Shown here: piece by piece, positions 1-6,826 of the stretch
How the letters are laid out: each line of letters starts with the position of its first letter
How positions within the stretch are numbered: the first letter of the stretch is position 1
Assembly: GCA_030765555.1 (NCBI GenBank)
Contig: JAVCCI010000047.1
Span: 1 to 9,666 of the forward strand
DNA from: Candidatus Kappaea frigidicola
Lineage (GTDB): Bacteria > Omnitrophota > Gorgyraeia > JAGLLT01
Direction: 5' to 3'
Length of the DNA: 9,666 nt
The notes under the pieces: model-generated
The model's input: the letters and a program-made list of their open reading frames with translations, nothing else
Told to the model about the DNA's origin: nothing
Database searches by the model: none
Program-made: the position numbers and the translations under genes

Positions 1-356
1 AGCAAGAGCTTGTTGATAATATTGACAGAGTTATAAAACAAGTTGTTGAGTATGAAAGAAGAGCTAGGGAATTACTTTTAAAAAATAGTAGGTATCAGCT
101 TGAAGATAAAATATGGCGAGCTTATGGTATTTTGGCTAATGCTAGAATTATAAGTAGCTTGGAAGCAATAAATCTTTTGTCTGTAATTAGGTTGGGTGCT
201 AATTTGTCAATTGTAAAGAAGGTTGATATAAGGAGTATTAATGAATTATTCATTACGACTCAGCCAGCACATTTACAGAAAATTGAAGGTAAGGATCTTA
301 ATCCCCAACAAAGAGATCTCAAAAGAGCCGATTTGTTAAGAGATAAATTAAAATAA
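1..356 (+). CDS. mcsB: Protein-arginine kinase McsB, C-terminal fragment (5' end outside window)
   Basis: The reading frame is open from the window edge (first full codon at base 3) to TAA at 354-356, giving the last 117 residues. McsB phosphorylates arginines on misfolded proteins, marking them for ClpC-ClpP; it acts in the cytoplasm. Recognisable family segments are YERRARELLLKN, QLEDKIWRAYGIL and ANARIISSLEA, typical of the guanido-kinase-like C-terminal half, followed by a TQPAHLQ segment. The extreme C-terminus carries RDLKRA, matching the RDxxRA motif described in Bacillus McsB as an allosteric phospho-arginine-binding element. Catalytic residues lie upstream of the window and cannot be checked. 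It ends 18 bases before clpC, the usual arrangement; mcsA would be expected upstream. The family assignment is strong from both sequence and neighbour. An internal TTG at 132 could be mistaken for a start but lies within conserved sequence. Confidence 0.93.
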   Translation, partial: QELVDNIDRVIKQVVEYERRARELLLKNSRYQLEDKIWRAYGILANARIISSLEAINLLSVIRLGANLSIVKKVDIRSINELFITTQPAHLQKIEGKDLNPQQRDLKRADLLRDKLK

Positions 357-363
357 TATATTT

Positions 364-369
364 GGAGGG
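364..369 (+). promoter_or_regulatory. Ribosome binding site of clpC
   Basis: GGAGGG lies 5 bases before the ATG at 375. An in-frame ATG at 381 would be 11 bases away, so 375 is preferred; the resulting N-terminus (MAMFERFTERA) also matches the family start. Confidence 0.75.
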
Positions 370-374
370 ACATT

Positions 375-2861
375 ATGGCAATGTTTGAAAGATTTACCGA
401 AAGAGCTAGGAAGGTAATTCTTTTAGCTAAGGAGGAAGCTAGAAAATATAACCACGATTATGTGGGCACAGAACACATCCTTCTGGGGCTTTTAAAAGAG
501 GGTAAGGGTGTTGCAGCGGCCGTGCTTAATAATCTAGGGTTGGGATTAGATAAGATTACTTTGGAAATTGAGAAATTAGTGCAGTCGGGGCCATCTACTA
601 AAGTTAATGGTGATGTTCCTTTTACTTCCAGAGCAAAAAAAGTTATAGAAATGGCCATGGATGAAGCTCGAAGTTTGGGCCATAATTATATAGGGACTGA
701 ACATTTGCTTTTAGGACTAATAGCTGAAGGTGAAGGAGTTGCTTCACAAGTTTTGATAAACTTGGGTTTAGATTTAAGTAGAGTGCGTCAGGAAGTTATG
801 AATCTTTTGGGTTCAGCTACTCCAGGTTTTGGAGACTGGATGAGCGGTGCTTCAAGTAAACCTCAAAATAAATTCCCTAAAGGAAAAATGCATCAGCCTT
901 CAGCTGATAAAACTCCTGCTTTAGATGCTTTTGGCAGAGATTTAACTAAATTAGCTAAAGAAAATAAATTAGATCCTGTTATTGGCAGAGAGAAAGAAAT
1001 TAGTAGAGTTATTCAAATATTAAGCAGAAGGACAAAAAATAATCCAGTTCTTTTGGGTGAGGCTGGTGTTGGTAAAACAGCCATTGTTGAAGGTTTAGCC
1101 CAGAAAATAGTTAAAGGTGATATACCAGAAATGCTCAAAGACAAAAGAGTTATTATATTGGATTTAGCTTTAATGGTTGCGGGAACTAAGTATAGAGGCC
1201 AGTTTGAGGAGAGAATAAAAGCTGTCTTGGATGAAATTAAGCGAACAGAAAAGGTAATTATTTTTATTGATGAACTTCATACTCTAGTGGGAGCTGGAGG
1301 AGCTGAGGGAGCTATAGATGCATCAAATATTCTTAAGCCTGCCCTGGCTCGAGGAGAGATACAGTGTATTGGTGCAACAACCTTAGATGATTTCAGAAAA
1401 AATATTGAAAAAGATGCTGCTTTAGAAAGAAGATTCCAGACTATTATAGTTGCTCCGCCTAACATTGATGAAGCAATAGAAATTTTAATGGGATTGCGCG
1501 AGAGATATGAAGCACATCATAGGGTTAAAATTTTAGATGCGGCCATTGAAGCAGCTGTTAAGCTTTCGGATAGATATGTTAGTGCTAGATTTTTACCGGA
1601 TAAAGCAATTGATGTTATAGATGAAGCTGGTTCAAAAGCTAGACTTTCTATTATGACCGCACCTCCTGATTTGAAACAATTAGAAAACAGCATAAAACAG
1701 TTAAATAAAGACAAAGAAGCCGCAGTTAATAATCAGGATTTTGAAAAAGCAGCAAAATACAGAGATGAAGAAAGAAAAGCCAGAGAAGAATTAGAGAAAG
1801 AACTAGGTAAGTGGCGTCAGAAAAATGCAAATAAGGAAATAGAGGTTACTGAAGATGATGTAGCTCAAATTGTTGCTGATTGGACTGGTATTCCAATATC
1901 TCGCCTTGAGGAAAAAGAGACTGAGCGTTTGTTGCGCATGGAAGAAGAAATTCATAAAATAGTTGCAGGTCAAGATGAGGCGGTCTCAGCTATAGCTAAT
2001 GCTGTTAGGCGTTCGAGGGCAGGTTTGAAAAATCCAAGAAGACCCATTGGTTCATTTGTCTTTTTAGGTCCTACTGGAGTTGGAAAAACTCTTTTGGCTA
2101 GGGCCTTGGCCGAATTTATGTTTGGAGATGAAGAAGCTTTAATTCAGCTTGATATGTCTGAATATATGGAAAAATTTAATGTGTCTCGCTTGGTTGGAGC
2201 TCCTCCGGGTTATGTTGGTTATGAAGAAGGTGGCCAGCTTACAGAGAGAGTTAGGAGAAAACCATATTCAGTAATCCTATTAGATGAAATTGAAAAGGCT
2301 CACCCTGATGTATTCAATATGTTATTGCAAGTGCTAGAAGAAGGTCGATTGACTGATAGCTTTGGGAGGCAGGTTGACTTTAAAAATACTATAATGATCA
2401 TGACTTCTAATATTGGAGCAGATTTAATTAGGGAAAGGGGCTCCCTAGGATTTAAAATTGAGAAGGAAAATCTAACTTATGATGATATGAAGAGTAAGCT
2501 TAATGATGAAATAAAAAAAACGTTTAAACCGGAGTTTTTAAATAGGATCGATGATGTTATTGTATTTCATGCCTTAAGCCGCAAGGATCTTGGCAAGATT
2601 GTTGATATTGAAGTCAATGAAGTTAAAGAAAGATTGCAAGAGCAGGACGTCAATATAGAATTAACTAAAGACGCCAAAGAGTTTTTAATTGAGAAAGGTT
2701 TTGATGTTGTTTTTGGAGCTAGGCCTTTAAAAAGAACTATCACTAGATTTATAGAGGATCCATTGGCGCAAGCGTTGCTTAAGGGAGAGATTGATAAAGT
2801 TAAACCGACGATAATTAAATGTAAAGACGATAGATTAGTTTTTGAAAGAAAATCAAAATAA
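375..2861 (+). CDS. clpC: ClpC, AAA+ unfoldase subunit of the Clp protease
   Basis: An 828-residue class I Clp/Hsp100 ATPase that unfolds cytoplasmic substrates and threads them into ClpP. Two Clp-N repeats occupy residues about 1-145. The first ATPase domain has Walker A GEAGVGKT (228-235), Walker B VIIFIDE (294-300) and arginine-finger region LERRF (350-354). The middle coiled coil (about 430-485) is short and contains the UVR-like QDFEKAAKYRDEE, which separates ClpC from ClpB and ClpA. The second ATPase domain has Walker A GPTGVGKT (565-572), Walker B VILLDE (633-638) and sensor-2 GARPLKR (781-787). LGF at 691-693 fits the ClpP-docking loop, so this should be a protease partner and not a stand-alone disaggregase. 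Both GTEH motifs (31-34 and 107-110), whose glutamates form the phospho-arginine pockets in Bacillus ClpC, are kept. Full length, no frameshift. It lies 18 bases after mcsB and 5 before the AsmA-like gene. ClpP is not in the window. Confidence 0.97.
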   Translation: MAMFERFTERARKVILLAKEEARKYNHDYVGTEHILLGLLKEGKGVAAAVLNNLGLGLDKITLEIEKLVQSGPSTKVNGDVPFTSRAKKVIEMAMDEARSLGHNYIGTEHLLLGLIAEGEGVASQVLINLGLDLSRVRQEVMNLLGSATPGFGDWMSGASSKPQNKFPKGKMHQPSADKTPALDAFGRDLTKLAKENKLDPVIGREKEISRVIQILSRRTKNNPVLLGEAGVGKTAIVEGLAQKIVKGDIPEMLKDKRVIILDLALMVAGTKYRGQFEERIKAVLDEIKRTEKVIIFIDELHTLVGAGGAEGAIDASNILKPALARGEIQCIGATTLDDFRKNIEKDAALERRFQTIIVAPPNIDEAIEILMGLRERYEAHHRVKILDAAIEAAVKLSDRYVSARFLPDKAIDVIDEAGSKARLSIMTAPPDLKQLENSIKQLNKDKEAAVNNQDFEKAAKYRDEERKAREELEKELGKWRQKNANKEIEVTEDDVAQIVADWTGIPISRLEEKETERLLRMEEEIHKIVAGQDEAVSAIANAVRRSRAGLKNPRRPIGSFVFLGPTGVGKTLLARALAEFMFGDEEALIQLDMSEYMEKFNVSRLVGAPPGYVGYEEGGQLTERVRRKPYSVILLDEIEKAHPDVFNMLLQVLEEGRLTDSFGRQVDFKNTIMIMTSNIGADLIRERGSLGFKIEKENLTYDDMKSKLNDEIKKTFKPEFLNRIDDVIVFHALSRKDLGKIVDIEVNEVKERLQEQDVNIELTKDAKEFLIEKGFDVVFGARPLKRTITRFIEDPLAQALLKGEIDKVKPTIIKCKDDRLVFERKSK

Positions 2862-2866
2862 AATTA

Positions 2867-4543
2867 ATGATACCTATGAGAATAAATAGGACGCTAAAAC
2901 GAGTTTTACTAATAAGTCTTTTGTTGGCTTCTGTTCTTGTTTATATTGTTTCCAAAGAGCAGAGGTTATTAAATGAATTTAAAATATATCTGGAGTTTGA
3001 AGTGGGGCAGGCCTTATCAAGAGAAGTCTCTATAAGGGAAATTAGAGGAGGCATAGTTTCTCCTATTATTGCCAACGATATCAGAATAGCATATAGTAAA
3101 AATAGGCCCCTGGAATCTTTATTAAGCATACAAGAGATTGAAGTTAATAAAAGAATATGGGATTTACCTTTTATGAAAACCAATACACCGGAATCCTTGG
3201 TGATGGATGTAAGGGGGGCTACTTTATTTGTTTTTGGAAACTTGGGACCCAGGATAGAAAATCAAGGGGGGCAGATAATCCTTGATCGCAGTGGAGGAAT
3301 ATTAATTATTGATCTTTCTAATCAGTATTACAATTTTGTGGGACGTGCTAGTGATATATATAAACAACCACAATTAAATTTAAAACTGAAAATTAATTCT
3401 AGTTTGGCTTCTGGTAATATTTCTGTGGCTGGGGATTATAATTTTCCTAATATTGAAGCTGATTTAGATCTTTTGGGTTTTGCTTCAACTTCTTTTAATA
3501 ATTTTGTTAAAATTGATGAAGGCAAAATATTGTTTAACAATTTAATTATTCAAGAGCAATATTTTGTGCAAGGAGAAATTGATATCAACAAGAAAGAGGC
3601 CTTATTTATAGTGAAATCAGAGGGAGATGAAAAAATAAAATTTACACTAAGTTCTCCTGAGATTGATAAGCATAAGGGCCTGCTGGAAATTAGCCATTTA
3701 GAAATAAAAGAATCAGATGTAGATGGAAGCTTAGTGACTAGTATAGATGTTAACAGAAAAGATTCAGGTATAATTGATAGTGTTAAAGTTGATTTAAGAA
3801 CTAACACTCTTATATTAGATTACCAGCCTGCGCTAGATATATATGGAAATTTTTATTATGTAGATGACAAGCTAGTAATCAACTATCTTAACATGGGAGA
3901 TAATTTAAAAATTAAAGGTTGGTTGGACCTATCTGAACCAAAAGAAATAGATGTGAGCGTAGAATTAAAGAATTTGAATTCAGAGATACTTAAAAATTAT
4001 TCTTTTGCTCCTCCTGATTTTAATTTTAGTGCTGTAGCAAATTGTGAAATTGAGATTAAGGGAAAGTTACCTAATCCTTTCATCAAAATACATTTTATAA
4101 CAGGTCCTGGGTCTATAGATGACATTGCATTTGAGTCTATAAGGGTTACAATTGATGGCGAGTATCCGCTCTTATATTTTCGTGATTCTCGGATTAATCG
4201 TGAAATTGGTCACTTAGTTATTGCGGGTAAGCTGGACATGCGAAAGTTAAACGAGGGGACTTTATTTGATGATATGGTTATTATGTCAGATGAGGAAACT
4301 ATTGTTTGGGAAGGCTGGGATATAACTAAGAAAAAAATGGATAATGAAGTTACTTTAAGAAGATCAATAAGTGAAGATATAAGTGTTTGGTATAAAAGTT
4401 ATCTTAAAGATGAAACTAAGCCAGAGGAAAGTAGCAAAGATTCAATTGAAGTCGAGTATGAGATTTTTAAAAATCAGTCTCTTAAGATGAAACTTAATAA
4501 AGAAGAGGAATTTTTTGGAGTTGAAAACAAGATTAAGTTTTAA
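2867..4543 (+). CDS. AsmA/TamB-like membrane-anchored periplasmic protein, likely lipid transport
   Basis: 558 residues. A basic N-terminus is followed by one hydrophobic helix (about 10-28) with no clear signal-peptidase site, so it is probably anchored in the inner membrane with the rest in the periplasm. The remainder is rich in predicted beta-strands. After the anchor, ALSREVSIREIRGGIVSP (49-66) resembles the AsmA-type start. EIEIKGKLPNPFIKIHF (394-410) then GSIDDIAFESIRVTIDG fits the repeating 'G-x-L-x-x-P' strands of TamB/AsmA proteins. The C-terminus (about 526-558), with EVEYEIFKNQSLKMKL and a final aromatic, resembles the TamB C-terminal strands. It is much shorter than E. coli TamB (about 1,260). 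Relatives (TamB, YhdP, YdbH) help move phospholipids to the outer membrane; that role here is inference, supported by the mlaEFD genes directly downstream. No clear ribosome site precedes ATG 2867 or the alternative ATG 2876, and only 5 bases separate it from clpC, so translational coupling is likely. Confidence 0.75.
   Translation: MIPMRINRTLKRVLLISLLLASVLVYIVSKEQRLLNEFKIYLEFEVGQALSREVSIREIRGGIVSPIIANDIRIAYSKNRPLESLLSIQEIEVNKRIWDLPFMKTNTPESLVMDVRGATLFVFGNLGPRIENQGGQIILDRSGGILIIDLSNQYYNFVGRASDIYKQPQLNLKLKINSSLASGNISVAGDYNFPNIEADLDLLGFASTSFNNFVKIDEGKILFNNLIIQEQYFVQGEIDINKKEALFIVKSEGDEKIKFTLSSPEIDKHKGLLEISHLEIKESDVDGSLVTSIDVNRKDSGIIDSVKVDLRTNTLILDYQPALDIYGNFYYVDDKLVINYLNMGDNLKIKGWLDLSEPKEIDVSVELKNLNSEILKNYSFAPPDFNFSAVANCEIEIKGKLPNPFIKIHFITGPGSIDDIAFESIRVTIDGEYPLLYFRDSRINREIGHLVIAGKLDMRKLNEGTLFDDMVIMSDEETIVWEGWDITKKKMDNEVTLRRSISEDISVWYKSYLKDETKPEESSKDSIEVEYEIFKNQSLKMKLNKEEEFFGVENKIKF
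4505..4509 (+). promoter_or_regulatory. Probable ribosome binding site of mlaE, inside the upstream gene
   Basis: GAGGA lies 5 bases before TTG 4515, within the 3' end of the AsmA-like gene. It is the main reason for choosing that TTG over in-frame TTGs at 4521 and 4554; the latter follows an A-run with no ribosome-site-like sequence. Confidence 0.5.
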
Positions 4544-5336
4544 CAAAAAAAAATTGGAGATATCTGCTTTAGTCTGTGGTCGTAGATGTTTAGCGGCGGC
4601 ATGTTATTTGGGTGGGTTATCTATTCTTTTCACTAAGACTATTATTTCAATTTTGACTAATTTTGTTCGCAGGAAGTTAGTTATGGAACAGTTAAACAAA
4701 GTTGGTGTAAATAGTATTCTGATAGTTTTTTTAGTTACTATATTTACTGGAGTTGTAATCGCACTGCAAAGCGCTTATGCTTTAAAGCAGTTTGAAGCTG
4801 CACTATATATTCCAAGCATGGTTGCTTTGTCGGTTACCAGAGAATTAGGTCCAGTGTTGACTGCTCTGATTATTGCTGGTAAAGTTGGTGCTTCAATGAC
4901 AGCTGAATTAGGTACCATGAAAGTAACTGAACAGATAGATGCCCTAGAATCACTAGCATCTGATCCAGTTAACTATTTAGTTGTTCCTCGATTTTTTGCT
5001 TTGCTTATTGCTGTTCCAATATTGACTATTTATGGTGATTTTATAGGTATCCTTGGGGGTTATATAGTTGGAGTTACCAAATTGAATATTGGCTCCCATA
5101 TGTATATCAATTTAACGATAAATTCTTTAGTTTGCAAAGATGTAATGACAGGTTTAATTAAATCAGTTTTTTTTGCTATGGCGATTGCCATTGTTTCATG
5201 TTATGAAGGCATGAAAGCAGCCGGAGGGGCTGAGGGCGTCGGTCGTTCAACAACTATGTCGGTAGTTATGTCCTTTATTTCAATATTATCACTTGATGTT
5301 TTTTTCACAGTTTTATTTTACTTTGTGTTCCCTTAA
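4515..5336 (+). CDS. mlaE: MlaE-family permease of a lipid ABC transporter
   Basis: 273 residues from TTG 4515, near the usual 250-270. It is the inner-membrane permease of the MlaFE-type transporter, pairing with MlaF (ATPase) and MlaD (MCE ring). The conserved core reads TRELGPVLTALIIAGKVGASMTAELGTMKVTEQIDAL in overlapping segments at about 108-144, then DPVNYLVVPR (150-159), and near the end CYEGMKAAGGAEGVG (229-243), all family hallmarks. An N-terminal amphipathic region (about 25-60) precedes hydrophobic segments around 66-90, 109-127, 157-186, 213-229 and 247-271. There is no STAS (MlaB-like) domain fused to it. The start is uncertain: TTG 4515 overlaps the AsmA-like gene by 29 bases, while ATG 4683 would delete the conserved N-terminal helix and is unlikely. 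It ends 4 bases before mlaF. A shared transcript with both neighbours is almost certain. Confidence 0.93.
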   Translation: MELKTRLSFNKKKLEISALVCGRRCLAAACYLGGLSILFTKTIISILTNFVRRKLVMEQLNKVGVNSILIVFLVTIFTGVVIALQSAYALKQFEAALYIPSMVALSVTRELGPVLTALIIAGKVGASMTAELGTMKVTEQIDALESLASDPVNYLVVPRFFALLIAVPILTIYGDFIGILGGYIVGVTKLNIGSHMYINLTINSLVCKDVMTGLIKSVFFAMAIAIVSCYEGMKAAGGAEGVGRSTTMSVVMSFISILSLDVFFTVLFYFVFP

Positions 5337-5340
5337 GAAA

Positions 5341-6105
5341 ATGATAGAACTAAAAAAAATAAATAAAGATTTTCAAAATAGTAAAGTTTTAAATGATTGT
5401 TCACTTACAATTAATAAGGGTGAAACAATGGTAATTATTGGTTGCTCTGGAGTAGGTAAGAGCGTTCTTTTGAAGCATATTATTGGGATACTGCGGCCAG
5501 ATTCTGGAGATGTTATTGTTGACGGCCAAAGCGTTCCACATTTAAGAGATAGAGATTTAAATAAGTTAAGATTAGAAATTGGCATGCTTTTCCAGGGGGC
5601 GGCTTTATTTGACTCTTTAACAGTTGGTGAAAATGTCGGGTTTTTATTGAAAGAGCATAGCTCTGCGACTGATGAACTAGTAGAAAAAAGAGTTAAGGAA
5701 TCCTTAGCTATGGTAGGATTGCGTGGTATAGAAAGTTTGATGCCGGTTTCTTTGAGCGGTGGTATGAAAAAAAGAGTCGGTCTAGCTAGAGCAATATGTT
5801 CGCAAGATTTAAAAATAATACTTTATGATGAGCCGACAACAGGTCTTGATCCGATTATGGCTGATGCCATTAATAATCTTATAATTTCATTGCATGATAA
5901 ATTGAATATTACTTCTGTGGCAGTTACTCATGATATGAATAGTGCATACAAAATAGCTGATAGAATAGCTATGCTTTATAAAGGTAAGATTATTGCCATC
6001 GGAACTCCGCAGGAGATAAAGAAAACGAAAAATCCTTTTGTTAAGCAGTTTATTGCTGGGGATGCTCATGGACCAATAACTGAACATCTTGCAGTAGAGA
6101 GTTAA
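5341..6105 (+). CDS. mlaF: MlaF-family ATPase of a lipid ABC transporter
   Basis: 254 residues. Cytoplasmic nucleotide-binding subunit that powers MlaE. It has Walker A GCSGVGKS (34-41), Q-loop glutamine 85 in MLFQGAALF, signature LSGGMKKRVGLARA (138-151), Walker B IILYDEPTTGLDP (159-171) and switch histidine 197 in VTHDM. The signature M in LSGGM and the tail NPFVKQFIAGDAHGPI (231-246) are typical of the Mla/MCE branch and not of generic importers. The frame is open further upstream, to a TTG at 5293, but that would overlap mlaE by 44 bases and add residues unlike the family; ATG 5341 gives the normal start (IELKKINKDF). No good ribosome site precedes it, which fits coupling to the mlaE stop 4 bases upstream. 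All catalytic motifs are intact. Confidence 0.95.
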   Translation: MIELKKINKDFQNSKVLNDCSLTINKGETMVIIGCSGVGKSVLLKHIIGILRPDSGDVIVDGQSVPHLRDRDLNKLRLEIGMLFQGAALFDSLTVGENVGFLLKEHSSATDELVEKRVKESLAMVGLRGIESLMPVSLSGGMKKRVGLARAICSQDLKIILYDEPTTGLDPIMADAINNLIISLHDKLNITSVAVTHDMNSAYKIADRIAMLYKGKIIAIGTPQEIKKTKNPFVKQFIAGDAHGPITEHLAVES

Positions 6106-6131
6106 GAGCTCTCTGAAAGTACAATTTTAAA

Positions 6132-6137
6132 AGGAGG
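6132..6137 (+). promoter_or_regulatory. Ribosome binding site of mlaD
   Basis: AGGAGG, followed by a further G, lies 5 bases before ATG 6143. It is among the strongest ribosome sites in the window, in its longest intergenic gap (37 bases), so MlaD may be translated independently of mlaF. Confidence 0.75.
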
Positions 6138-6142
6138 GCGTT

Positions 6143-6826
6143 ATGCCTAAAGCAAATACAGAATTAAGAGTGGGAATATTTGTATTAGTAGGCCTAGTTG
6201 TTTTTGGATTTATTATATTTTCCATTGGAGATTTTACTTTAGTTAAAAATGGCTACTTTATTAAGGCTAGGTTTGATGATATCTCGGGCTTGGATGTTGG
6301 AGCTCCAGTTGATTTGATAGGTGTAAAAGTTGGAGAAGTTAAGGGAATTGATATTATATATGATAAATTATTAGATAAAAAAATAGTTGAATTAAAACTT
6401 TGGATTAAAAACGGGGTGGTAGTCAAAAGAGATGCGAATGTTCGCTTAAGGCGATTAGGATTAATGGGTGAGCAATATGTTCACTTATCTTTAGGTAGTG
6501 ATGAAATCCCTCTACTATCTGAGGGTGGGGTCATTTATGGTGAAGATATGATAAGTGTGGATGATGTAACTAAAGAAGTTTTCTTGGTTACTCAGGAGTT
6601 TAAGAAAACGTTAAGGTGTGTAAATGAAGTAGTTGGTGATAATAAGTTTCGCTCTGATCTAAAAGATATAGCTGATAATACAAAAAATGCTACTGAAAAT
6701 TTAGAAGATTTAACCGCTGATCTAAAGGCTAATCCGTGGAAGTTGTTTAATGTTCCAAAAGCTAAGAATGAAAGTGGTTCCATAAAAACTTCTAGTGGGA
6801 ATTACGTATTTCAGGAAGGAAAATGA
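6143..6826 (+). CDS. mlaD: MlaD-family MCE-domain lipid-binding protein
   Basis: 227 residues with one N-terminal membrane helix (about 10-27) and a single MCE domain (about 37-118). Conserved MCE features include FDDISGLDVGAPVDLIGVKVG (44-64, read as overlapping segments) and the LGLMGEQYVHL stretch (105-115), which includes the loop expected to line the central pore. MCE proteins form hexameric rings in the periplasm on top of MlaE and pass lipids through a hydrophobic channel. The C-terminal part (about 141-196) looks helical and polar, with ANPWKLF at 196-202, a motif I recognise from other MCE proteins; the last 25 residues look disordered. It is longer than E. coli MlaD (183 residues) but far too short to span the periplasm alone. 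It lies 37 bases after mlaF and its TGA directly abuts the radA start. Confidence 0.92.
   Translation: MPKANTELRVGIFVLVGLVVFGFIIFSIGDFTLVKNGYFIKARFDDISGLDVGAPVDLIGVKVGEVKGIDIIYDKLLDKKIVELKLWIKNGVVVKRDANVRLRRLGLMGEQYVHLSLGSDEIPLLSEGGVIYGEDMISVDDVTKEVFLVTQEFKKTLRCVNEVVGDNKFRSDLKDIADNTKNATENLEDLTADLKANPWKLFNVPKAKNESGSIKTSSGNYVFQEGK
6813..6820 (+). promoter_or_regulatory. Ribosome binding site of radA, within mlaD
   Basis: AGGAAGGA lies 6 bases before GTG 6827 and supports that non-ATG start. The ATG at 6823 is in another frame. Confidence 0.65.

Noticed and set aside
22..27. TTGACA resembling a -35 promoter box inside mcsB
   Set aside because: No TATAAT-like box lies about 17 bases downstream, and such hexamers are expected by chance in AT-rich coding DNA.
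458..658. Minus-strand open frame of 66 codons inside clpC, with similar ones throughout the window
   Set aside because: These are opposite-strand shadows of well-conserved genes, with no recognisable products.
5293..5340. Longer mlaF start at TTG 5293
   Set aside because: It lies inside mlaE, adds residues unlike the family and has no better ribosome site; ATG 5341 gives the standard N-terminus.
6096..6114. Inverted repeat AGAGAG / CTCTCT with a 7-base loop at the end of mlaF
   Set aside because: The stem is only 6 pairs, overlaps the mlaF stop and is not followed by a T-run, so it is not supported as a terminator.
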